NCBI GenBank assembly: GCA_002840405.1
Contig: PHAR01000001.1
Location: 671,715 to 735,714, forward strand
Direction: 5' to 3'
DNA length: 64,000 nt
Source: Deltaproteobacteria bacterium HGW-Deltaproteobacteria-8
GTDB taxonomy: Bacteria > Desulfobacterota > Desulfovibrionia > Desulfovibrionales > Desulfovibrionaceae
Shown here: positions 56,006 to 64,000 of the stretch, piece after piece
How positions within the stretch are numbered: the stretch's first letter is position 1
Layout of the letters: each line of letters begins with the position of its first letter
Notes under the pieces: generated by a model
Told to the model about the DNA's origin: nothing
The model's input: the letters and a program-made list of their open reading frames with translations, nothing else
Databases searched by the model: none
Program-made: the position numbers and the translations under genes

Positions 56006-56306
56006 GCTTTTGTCGATGTTGGATGGCGCGACCAAATACTTAAATTTTAGTCTGCAAGAACAGCAAGTTGGTCTGCCGAATAATTTTCAAGCTCAGATTG
56101 GGGGACAGAGATTAGAGGGATGATAGTCCATTATTAATGGTGGACAATTGCGAACAAACAAGGTGAGCACTCGCGATAGCCCCTGCGCAGACGTAGCCAG
56201 CTGCATACAACTAGCTGCAATTTAAGGATAAGAACTGCAATACATGGATCGTGGACTACCGGCCTATGAAATGGCGGATGTCCACGAATAATGAATCAAA
56301 TACTGT
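56006..56306. promoter_or_regulatory. AT-rich upstream region of the Tad operon with candidate activator sites
   Basis: About 300 bases without a gene, lower in GC than the surroundings. It holds an inverted repeat GTCCATTATTAATGGTGGAC (56126-56145) and a second pair CGTGGAC (56250-56256) with GTCCACG (56280-56286), all sharing GTGGAC/GTCCAC. A direct repeat AGCTGCA lies near 56200-56220. Positions about 130 and 280 bases upstream of the sigma-54 promoter are typical for enhancer-binding protein sites. Confidence 0.5.
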
Positions 56307-57704
<1,398 letters not shown>

Positions 57705-57759
57705 GGTGGTGGTCCTCCGGGTGCGACTTCAGGATTTGTGAAGTGTACACAAGGGCTGG

Positions 57760-57799
57760 GAAAAAGAAAAGCGGCCCGCCAGTTTCCCGGTGAGCCGCT
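57760..57799 (-). terminator. Rho-independent terminator after the Gfo/Idh gene
   Basis: Stem AGCGGC (57770-57775) with GCCGCT (57794-57799) and inner CCG/CGG pairing; the minus-strand continuation is TTTTCTTTTT. It separates the oxidoreductase transcript from the NtrC-type gene. Confidence 0.75.
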
Positions 57800-57824
57800 C
57801 GCACATCATAAAATCACTGGCCTC

Positions 57825-58760
57825 TTACGGCCTACAACCGCCCTCGCCGCAGGCGAAGATGCGCTCGATGACCTTCAGGACCGCCAATCCGTCCTCGCCC
57901 GTGATGGGCACCGGAGTTTTTTCGCGCACGGCCTTGAGGAACGCCGTCAGCTCCTCCTTCACCGGCTCGCGGTAGACCATGGGCCACTCGCGCACGGAGT
58001 AGCTCTTGTCGTAGGTGGAGAACTGGCTGTATTCCTTCACGTCCTGGGTCACCAGGTCGGCGGTGATGAACTTGCTCTTGCAGGCCACGCGGATCTTGCG
58101 CGACTTGTACGGGGTCACCCAGTTGGTGTTGACGTTGGCCAGCACCCCAGACTCCATCTGCGCGGTGATGAGCGCGTTATCCTCGTGCCCGCCCGTGCTC
58201 GAGGTCATCACGGCGTACACGTCCTTGAACTCCGAGCCGGTGAGAAAGCGGATCAGGTCGATGTCGTGCGAGCCCAGGTCGCGGATCACGCCCACGTCCT
58301 GGATGCGCGGCGGATACGGCCCCACGCGTTCGATCTGGATGGAGATGACATCGTCGCCCACCAGCTCCTTCACGCGCTGCACAGCCGGGTTGAAGCGCTC
58401 GATGTGCCCGACCATGAGCGACACGCCCTTGGCCTTGGCCGCGGCCACCAGGTCCGTGCCCTCGGCCGAGGTGGCGGCGAGCGGCTTCTCGATGAGCAGC
58501 GACGCGCCGCTGGCGATGACCTTGAGGCCCACCTGGTGGTGCAGGCTCGTGGGCACGCAGACGCTCACCGCGTCCAGCCCCTTGGCCAGCAGGTCGTCCA
58601 GGTTGGTGAAGGTGGGCACGCCAAAGCGCGCATGCACCTCATCCAGGGTGGCCTGGTCCGTGTCGACCACGCCCATGATCTCAACCCCGTGCATCTCGCT
58701 GTAATTGCGCAGGTGCACTTTCCCCATCCAACCCAGGCCAATGACGCCGACTTTCAGCAT
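57825..58760 (-). CDS. Gfo/Idh/MocA-family oxidoreductase beside lpxB
   Basis: 311 residues from the ATG at 58760 (GGAG nine bases upstream). The N-terminal Rossmann fold has VGVIGLGWMGKVHLRNY and the family motif IEKPLAATSAEG; the C-terminal alpha/beta domain contains GSHDIDLIRFLTG with the catalytic-type His. It is an NAD(P)-dependent sugar or nucleotide-sugar dehydrogenase. Its position divergent from lpxB fits GnnA-like enzymes that oxidise UDP-GlcNAc for amide-linked lipid A, but no GnnB aminotransferase is next to it, so that remains an inference. Confidence 0.83.
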   Translation of the reverse strand: MLKVGVIGLGWMGKVHLRNYSEMHGVEIMGVVDTDQATLDEVHARFGVPTFTNLDDLLAKGLDAVSVCVPTSLHHQVGLKVIASGASLLIEKPLAATSAEGTDLVAAAKAKGVSLMVGHIERFNPAVQRVKELVGDDVISIQIERVGPYPPRIQDVGVIRDLGSHDIDLIRFLTGSEFKDVYAVMTSSTGGHEDNALITAQMESGVLANVNTNWVTPYKSRKIRVACKSKFITADLVTQDVKEYSQFSTYDKSYSVREWPMVYREPVKEELTAFLKAVREKTPVPITGEDGLAVLKVIERIFACGEGGCRP

Positions 58761-58904
58761 GTTCGCAACTCCGGTTTCGTGTCTGATGCCCACGGCAGGC
58801 GGGCATCGGGATTCGTACATGCTCCGCCCCGGCAATGCAACCCGCGCCAAGCCTCCCTGCCCGGCCAGCTTGCCGCATGCGTTGATTCACGCTATTTGCT
58901 GCGC

Positions 58905-60035
58905 ATGAACACAACTGGCCCCCTCTGGATCAGCGCTGGCGAGGCCTCGGGCGACATCCACGCCGCAAGCCTGCTCGCCGCCCTGCGCACGCTTGAACCC
59001 GGCCTCCAGGCCATGGGCATGGGCGGCCCGGCGCTCACCAAGGCCGGCTGCGACGTGCGCTTCCCCATGCGCCTCATCTCCCTTGTGGGCCTGACCGAGG
59101 TGCTCTCCGGCCTGCCGCGCATTTTGAAACTCCTGGGCGAGGTCAAACGCGCCCTGGTGGAGAACAGGCCCCGCGCCCTCATCCTCATCGACTGCCCGGA
59201 CTTCCACTTCCGCGTGGCCCGCATGGCGAAGAAACTCGGCATCCCGGTCTACTACTACGTCAGCCCCCAGGTCTGGGCCTGGCGCAGCGGCCGGGTGGAG
59301 TTCTTGCGCCGCTTCACACGAAAAGTTCTGTGCATCCTGCCGTTCGAAAAAGATTTCTACGCTGCGCGCGGCATGGACGTGGACTACGTGGGCCACCCGC
59401 TCATGGACCAGATGCCGCTCAAAGAGCTCGACGCCATGACCCCGGACCCGAACCTCCTGGGCCTTTTGCCCGGCAGCCGCCGCAAGGAGGTCGCCGCGCT
59501 GTTGCCGGAGTTCGCACAGACCGCACTGCTTCTGCGCCGCGAGTTCCCGAACCTGCGCGTGGCCCTGGCCCGCGCGCCCGGGCTGGACCCGGAGTATTTG
59601 CGCTCCTTTCTGCCGCCGGAACTGCCCGTCGAGATCGTCGAACCCGAGGAGCGCTACCGCATGATGCGCCAAAGCCGCGTGCTTCTGGCGGCCAGCGGCA
59701 CGGTGACCCTGGAGGCGGCGCTCATCGGCACCCCAACGGTCATGTCCTACCGCTTCTCAGCCTTGAGTTACGCCATCGGCAAGATGGTGGTGCAGGTCAA
59801 GTTCGGCAGCCTGCCGAACCTCATCCTGAACCGCGAGGTGTTCCCGGAGCTGATCCAGGACAAGGCCAAGGCCGAGTTCTTTGCCGCGCGCCTGCGGCCG
59901 TGGCTTGCCGACGAAAAGGCCCTGGCCTCCGCCCGCGCCGAGCTGGCCGACCTGCGGGCCAAGGTGGGCGGACCTGGCGCAGCCGCTCGCGCCGCCGGGA
60001 TCATCCTCGACGACATCCGCGCCCTGGGACGCTAA
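58905..60035 (+). CDS. lpxB: Lipid A disaccharide synthase LpxB
   Basis: 376 residues from the ATG at 58905; no strong ribosome site is visible. It opens LWISAGEASGDIHAASLL, the LpxB signature. YYYVSPQVWAWR, GLLPGSRRKEV and LLAASGTVTLEAAL follow in the right order for GT19. It joins UDP-2,3-diacylglucosamine and lipid X at the inner-membrane face. Presence confirms a Gram-negative outer membrane with lipid A. The next gene begins 9 bases after it. Confidence 0.94.
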   Translation: MNTTGPLWISAGEASGDIHAASLLAALRTLEPGLQAMGMGGPALTKAGCDVRFPMRLISLVGLTEVLSGLPRILKLLGEVKRALVENRPRALILIDCPDFHFRVARMAKKLGIPVYYYVSPQVWAWRSGRVEFLRRFTRKVLCILPFEKDFYAARGMDVDYVGHPLMDQMPLKELDAMTPDPNLLGLLPGSRRKEVAALLPEFAQTALLLRREFPNLRVALARAPGLDPEYLRSFLPPELPVEIVEPEERYRMMRQSRVLLAASGTVTLEAALIGTPTVMSYRFSALSYAIGKMVVQVKFGSLPNLILNREVFPELIQDKAKAEFFAARLRPWLADEKALASARAELADLRAKVGGPGAAARAAGIILDDIRALGR

Positions 60036-60044
60036 AGGGAGCGC

Positions 60045-60353
60045 ATGGAAGCCGTACGCGTCTACGCGGATATCCACGGGCTCTCGCCCGAGGCCTTTGA
60101 GGAGCTCCGGCAGTCCATGCCCTTTGACCAGGTGGTGTACAAGGACCGCGTCCTGGCCGTGGACTTCGAGGGGCATTACATCGACGTGGAGCCGTTTTTG
60201 GAAGATGTGGCGCGGCTGATGGACGACGACGGTTGGGGCAAGCTCGACTACATCGACCAGATCGACTACGCGCTGACGCGCTATGTCATCAAGAAAGGCT
60301 CGTACACGACCAAGGGCGTCATGATCGACAACGTGATGGAAGGGATGAACTAA
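60045..60353 (+). CDS. Hypothetical acidic protein downstream of lpxB
   Basis: 102 residues, start set by AAAGGGAG. Soluble and acidic, rich in Asp and Tyr (VDFEGHYIDVEPFLEDV, then LDYIDQIDYALTRYVIKKG). I do not recognise a family. It sits tightly between lpxB and the yccF gene (9 and 15 bases) on the same strand, so it is very likely expressed with them. Confidence 0.7.
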   Translation: MEAVRVYADIHGLSPEAFEELRQSMPFDQVVYKDRVLAVDFEGHYIDVEPFLEDVARLMDDDGWGKLDYIDQIDYALTRYVIKKGSYTTKGVMIDNVMEGMN

Positions 60354-60368
60354 CGCAAAGGACGGCGC

Positions 60369-60767
60369 ATGGCTCTGCTCGGCAATCTCATCTGGTTTCT
60401 CTTCGGCGGGCTGGTCATGGCCGTGGGCTGGTTCCTGCTCGGCCTGCTCATGTTCGTTTCCATCATCGGCATCCCCTGGGGCCGGGCCTGCTTCATGCTC
60501 GGGAGCTTCTGCCTCTGGCCCTTTGGCCGCGAGATCGTGAGCCGCCGCGCCGTCACCGGCAAGGACGACATCGGCACCGGGCCGCTCGGCTTTGTCGGCA
60601 ATGTCATCTGGTTCTGCTGCGGCGGCTTCCTGCTGGCCCTCGGGCACCTGGCCTCGGCCCTGCTCTGCTTCCTCACCATCATCGGCATCCCCTTCGGCCT
60701 CCAGCACCTGAAGCTGGTGGGGGCCAGCCTCGCGCCCATTGGGAAGACGGTGGTGGAGAGGGGGTAG
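60369..60767 (+). CDS. yccF: YccF domain inner-membrane protein
   Basis: 132 residues made of two tandem YccF repeats: GNLIWFLFGG with SIIGIPWG in the first and GNVIWFCCGG with TIIGIPFG in the second. About four membrane helices. YccF proteins are inner-membrane proteins of unknown function. AAAGGA precedes the ATG. Probably co-transcribed with lpxB. Confidence 0.88.
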   Translation: MALLGNLIWFLFGGLVMAVGWFLLGLLMFVSIIGIPWGRACFMLGSFCLWPFGREIVSRRAVTGKDDIGTGPLGFVGNVIWFCCGGFLLALGHLASALLCFLTIIGIPFGLQHLKLVGASLAPIGKTVVERG

Positions 60768-60829
60768 AGGGGGAGGATGTTTTAAATCGAATTCTTCACT
60801 TGTGCATATAACAAGGGAGAGATGCCAGA

Positions 60830-61690
60830 ATGAAAGCGCAGCCTTCGAACGAACGACTTGATCCCGTTGATTCTATACACACCGTTGATCTTTCATGTTG
60901 GGAAGACTTTGAGGACGCAATCAAAATTTCTTTCGCTAATCCCCCTGTCCCCACATTGATAGGGCATGTTAGCTCACTCCTTTTCCGGGGACAACGTGAT
61001 GCCAAATGGGGATTGCGCACAACGCTTGAACGTAATCACAAGCCCAACTTTGCATTCAAAAAATATTTTAATATATTATCAAGCACACATAGCGTTGTAG
61101 AATCGTATACAGAGAGGCGCTTCGAATTTCCTAATTTTGATTCTTATTTCGATACCCTCAGCAAAACAAAGAGTCCTTTTCACGCGTCAATGATGCCAGC
61201 CTATGAGTATATGGTATATCTCAGACACTTCGGATTCCCTTCTCCCCTCCTTGACTGGACCGAATCACCATATATAGCAGCATATTTCGCATTCGTAGAC
61301 GCTTCGACATCTCTTGACTCACGCGTAGCAATATACAGTTATCGCGAATGGGCTGGCGCCGGCAAAATTGCATCGCCATCAGAAGCAACTATACTTACAG
61401 CGCCAAACGACACACGTGCACACAAGAGACACCACCTACAACAGTGCAAGTATACTGTATGTATACATAACAACAATGATGAATGGATATATTCACAATA
61501 CAAAGACGCAGCAAATGCTCACAACACCAACCAAGATATTATTCGAAAGTACACTCTGCCAACAAGTGAACGAGCTAAAGTCCTGCAGATTCTAAACAGG
61601 TACAACATTAATGATTTTTCACTCTTTGAATCTGAGGAAAGCCTGATGAAAACAATGGCAATGAAAGCTTTTGATTTTCCGCCAACCTAA
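60830..61690 (+). CDS. FRG-domain protein on an AT-rich, probably acquired segment
   Basis: 286 residues. FRG-domain motifs are clear: SSLLFRGQRDAKWGLRTTLER near 50-70 and YLRHFGFPSPLLDWTESPYIAAYFAF near 130-155. The family is named for its conserved Phe-Arg-Gly residues and is often found in mobile or defence-associated genes; its activity is not settled. No signal peptide or membrane segment. Base composition and codon use (many AAT, ATA, TAT codons) differ sharply from every neighbour, a sign of horizontal transfer. It ends before a hairpin terminator at 61727. No toxin, antitoxin or mobility partner is next to it. Confidence 0.82.
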   Translation: MKAQPSNERLDPVDSIHTVDLSCWEDFEDAIKISFANPPVPTLIGHVSSLLFRGQRDAKWGLRTTLERNHKPNFAFKKYFNILSSTHSVVESYTERRFEFPNFDSYFDTLSKTKSPFHASMMPAYEYMVYLRHFGFPSPLLDWTESPYIAAYFAFVDASTSLDSRVAIYSYREWAGAGKIASPSEATILTAPNDTRAHKRHHLQQCKYTVCIHNNNDEWIYSQYKDAANAHNTNQDIIRKYTLPTSERAKVLQILNRYNINDFSLFESEESLMKTMAMKAFDFPPT

Positions 61691-61726
61691 CGTTTTTCCA
61701 TAATCGAAACGGCCATCTCTCAAACG

Positions 61727-61768
61727 AACAGGCCCCCGCGAGCGTATCGCAGGGGCCTGTTGTTTTGT
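61727..61768 (+). terminator. Bidirectional terminator between the FRG gene and uraA
   Basis: The 10-bp stem AACAGGCCCC (61727-61736) pairs with GGGGCCTGTT (61752-61761), with a further GCGA/TCGC pairing inside. The plus-strand tail is GTTTTGTG. It lies between convergent genes and can serve both. Confidence 0.8.
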
Positions 61769-61783
61769 GTCGAGCCGGGCGGG

Positions 61784-63045
61784 TTAGACGTCTGCGGCTT
61801 CCTCAACAGGGCCGCTGTTCAAGAGGCCCCAGCGGTCCAGCAGGTGGAAGATCAGCGACAGGATCATGCCCACAAGCCGCTGATGCCCACGATAAACGTG
61901 ATGGCCGTCAGGATCAGGTTGATGGGCTTGGAGTAGTCCACCTTGGCCTCCACCAGCATGCGGATGCCCGAGGCCGCGATGACGCCGAACAGCAGGATCG
62001 ACACGCCGCCGATGACCGGGGCCGGGATGGACTGGATGAAGGCCGACAGCTTGCCGATGAAGGCCAGGCAGATGGAGATCACCGCAGCCCCGCCGATGAC
62101 CCAGACCGAGTATACGCGCGTGATGGCCATGACGCCGATGTTCTCGCCATACGTCGTGGTCGGCACCGAGCCGAAGAAGCCGGAGAGCACGGTGGATACG
62201 CCGTCGCCCATGAGCGAGCGGTGCAGGCCGGGATCCTTGATCAGGTCGCGTTCCACGATGTTGCCCGTGACCACCAGGTGCCCGATGTGCTCGGAGATGA
62301 CCACCAGCGCCGCCGGGATGATGATGATGATGGCGCTCAGGTCGAACTTGGGCACGTACATGGTGGGCATGGCCAGCACCGGCGCGGCGAGCATGGCCTC
62401 GAACTTGACCATGCCCAGCCCGAGAGCGGTGGCGTAGCCCACCACAATGCCTACCAGCACCGGGATGATGGCCATGAAGCCCCGGAAGAGGAGCGAGCCA
62501 AAGGCCACGGTCAGCACCGTGACCATGGACACGATGACCGCGTTCATTTCGTAGTTGCCGGCCTTATCCGGCATGATGCCCGCCATGCCCGTGGCCACGC
62601 TGGCCAGCTCCAGGCCGATGAGCGCCACGATGGGGCCCATGGTGGCCGGGGGCAGCACGGTCTTGATCCAGTCAGACCCGAAGCGCCCGATGATGAGCGC
62701 CACCAGGATGAACACGCAGCCCGAGGCGATGAACCCGCCCAGCGCAAAGGAGTAGTTGGCGCCCCAGAATTCCGGGTTCGCGCCCAGGACAACGAACACG
62801 GGCGAAAGAAACGCGAAGCTGGAGCCCAGGAACGCGGGCGCCTTGCCCTTGCACAGAAACAGGTAGATGAGCGTGCCGATGCCGTTCATCAACAGCACGA
62901 TGCCCGGGTCGATCTTGAAGAGCGTGGGCACCAGCACGCTTGCCCCGAACATGGCGAAGAGGTGCTGGAAGCTTAAGGGGATGCCCTCAAGGAAAGGGAC
63001 CTTCTCCTCAACCTGGATGATGCGTCTGTTCGAACTGGTGTCCAT
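61784..63045 (-). pseudogene. uraA: Uracil permease UraA with a C-terminal deletion/frameshift
   Basis: The open frame 61864-63045 encodes 393 residues of a nucleobase/cation symporter (LEGIPLSFQHLFAMFGASVLVPTLF start, about 12 helices, ITRVYSVWVIGG and PAPVIGGVSILLFGVIAASGIRM late). It stops abruptly after TFIVGISGLWA. In another frame the sequence continues GMILSLIFHLLD and a polar tail to a TAA at 61784-61786, which is how the last UraA helix and C-terminus should read. About 20 residues of the loop and last helix between these parts are missing. Two GTGGGCAT copies flank the joint (near 61870 and 61886). The permease may be inactive or retain 12-13 helices. A sequencing error could explain only part of this. 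Confidence 0.7.
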
Positions 63046-63087
63046 GGGCGTGCGCTCCGTGTAGTTGGGTGTGCCTGCGGGTAGAGC

Positions 63088-63714
63088 CTATTTGGTGCCG
63101 AAGATCTTGTCGCCCGCGTCGCCCAGGCCCGGCAGGATGTAGCCCTGCTCGTTCAGGCGCTCGTCGATGGAGGCGCAGTAGAGGTCAACGTCCGGATGCT
63201 TCTCGGTGATGCGCTTCAGGCCCTCGGGCGCGGCCACCAGGAACAAGCCGCGGATCTGCTTGCAGCCGGCCTTTTTCAAGAGGTCGATGGTGGCGTCCAG
63301 CGTGCCGCCCGTGGCCAGCATGGGATCCAGGATGATGGCCATACGCGCCTTGATGTTGCGCGCGAGCTTCACATAGTACTTCACCGGCTCCAGCGTCTCC
63401 TCGTTGCGGTAGAAGCCGACAACGCTGACCTTGGCGCCGGGGATCATGTCCAGGACGCCGTCCATCATGCCCAGACCAGCGCGCAGGATGGGCACCACGG
63501 TGATCTTCTTGCCCTTGATGCGCTCGGTCTCAACCTCCCCGGCCCAGCCCTTGATCATGCGCTTTTCCACCTCCAGGTCCTTGGTAGCCTCGTAGGTCAA
63601 AAGCCGCGCGATCTCCTTGGTGACATCGCGGAACAGGCTGGTGGAAACGTCGTGCTTGCGCAGCAGGCCAAGCTTGTGCTTGACCAGCGGGTGATCGACC
63701 ACGTGGACGGACAT
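63088..63714 (-). CDS. upp: Uracil phosphoribosyltransferase
   Basis: 208 residues, full length. The PRPP-binding loop reads [16 protein letters not shown] near 126-141. The N-terminal [12 protein letters not shown], the PILRAGLGM uracil-side motif and the C-terminal [17 protein letters not shown] are intact. It makes UMP from uracil and PRPP for pyrimidine salvage. AAGGAG precedes the ATG. uraA follows after 42 bases, giving a upp-uraA salvage operon. Confidence 0.95.
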   Translation of the reverse strand: MSVHVVDHPLVKHKLGLLRKHDVSTSLFRDVTKEIARLLTYEATKDLEVEKRMIKGWAGEVETERIKGKKITVVPILRAGLGMMDGVLDMIPGAKVSVVGFYRNEETLEPVKYYVKLARNIKARMAIILDPMLATGGTLDATIDLLKKAGCKQIRGLFLVAAPEGLKRITEKHPDVDLYCASIDERLNEQGYILPGLGDAGDKIFGTK

Positions 63715-63761
63715 GAGATCTCCTTGAGGTTGGGAACGAAGAGAGAAAGTGCAACCGGGAC

Positions 63762-63790
63762 GTTGTAGAAAGACGGCCTCGACAGGTCAA
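63762..63790 (-). promoter_or_regulatory. Sigma-70-type promoter of upp-uraA
   Basis: On the minus strand TTGACC (63790-63785), 17 bases, then TACAAC (63767-63762). The start would be near 63755, about 40 bases before the upp ATG. Confidence 0.55.
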
Positions 63791-63886
63791 GGGGGGAATG
63801 GAGCGGAGCGGGAGATTTCATCGCGCCGGCTCAACTCAGGGCCAGCGACCAGGAGCTCGCGAGCTATCGGCCCTCGCCTGCGCGCA

Positions 63887-63919
63887 AAAGAAAAGGCTCC
63901 CTCTTTCGAAGGAGCCTTT
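63887..63919 (-). terminator. rRNA operon terminator
   Basis: Perfect 9-bp stem (63892-63900 with 63911-63919) and 10-base loop; the minus strand continues TTTTCTTTTG. It lies nine bases after the 5S 3' end. Confidence 0.88.
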
Positions 63920-63927
63920 AAATAAAG

Positions 63928-64000
63928 TCCTGGCAGCGACCTACTTTCCCACGATTAGAACCGTAGTATCATCGGCGATGGCGGGCTTAACTTCCGAGTT
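63928..64000 (-). rRNA. rrf: 5S ribosomal RNA, 3' part
   Basis: The minus strand contains the 5S core AACTCGGAAGTTAAGC, then CGCCGATGATACT, then GTGGGAAAGTAGGTCGCTGCC with the 3' end near 63928. About 73 of some 117 bases are inside the window. An rRNA operon lies to the right, reading leftward, and ends here. Confidence 0.93.

Overview
The window looks like chromosome of a high-GC Gram-negative bacterium of the Desulfovibrionaceae type (Desulfobacterota). This rests on overall gene recognition: a liv-type ABC operon, a short aconitase beside PpiD, LpxB, large PAS-rich hybrid kinases, BenE, LarEBC, a complete Tad pilus locus and a DUF4197 protein, all with GC-rich third positions. No 16S rRNA is present, so the assignment is an inference. 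Coding is dense on both strands. I see no insertion sequence, phage, CRISPR array or tRNA. One AT-rich gene (FRG domain, 60830-61690) stands out as recently acquired.

Layout, left to right. 1-146: tail of a histidine kinase. 228-3938 (-): hybrid kinase with a periplasmic solute-binding sensor. 4120-8961 (-): branched-chain amino acid ABC operon livG-livK-livH-livM-livF. 9197-15016 (+): an AroQ/AroA-like fusion that looks catalytically degenerate, a small coiled protein, aconitase and PpiD. 15625-17652 (-): chemoreceptor behind a sigma-28-type promoter. 18223-21756 (-): kinase, lipoprotein and NtrC-type regulator laid out like GlrK-QseG-GlrR, with an altered sigma-54 contact loop. 21868-24770: metallophosphoesterase, a small protein whose end runs into a perfect palindromic repeat, and BenE. 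24984-28198: DUF4197 protein, a six-EF-hand protein, a glutaredoxin-like protein, exonuclease III and a 29-residue membrane protein. 28329-30982: YhiN-type flavoprotein and MATE exporter. 31065-33968: hypothetical gene plus larE-larB-larC (nickel-pincer cofactor), with LarC lacking its C-terminal half. 34002-36514: two glycosyltransferases, divergent. 36743-41987: mprF-acvB (lysyl-phosphatidylglycerol synthesis and turnover) and a membrane acyltransferase. 41984-44518 (-): soluble hybrid kinase.

44577-57704 (-) is a Tad/Flp pilus locus: flp, cpaA, cpaB, cpaC, a small lipoprotein, two TadE-like proteins, TadG, TadZ, TadA, TadB, TadC, TadD, with an NtrC-family activator upstream. A consensus sigma-54 promoter sits in front of flp, with GTGGAC/GTCCAC inverted repeats upstream as candidate activator sites. 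The tadG-like gene carries an in-frame UGA followed at about the right distance by a SECIS-like hairpin. It is either a selenoprotein of a new kind or a nonsense mutation. I regard this as the observation most worth testing.

57825-64000: a Gfo/Idh oxidoreductase divergent from lpxB, a hypothetical gene, YccF, the FRG gene, uraA with a damaged 3' end, upp, and the 3' part of a 5S rRNA with its terminator. The 5S marks the end of an rRNA operon reading leftward into the window.
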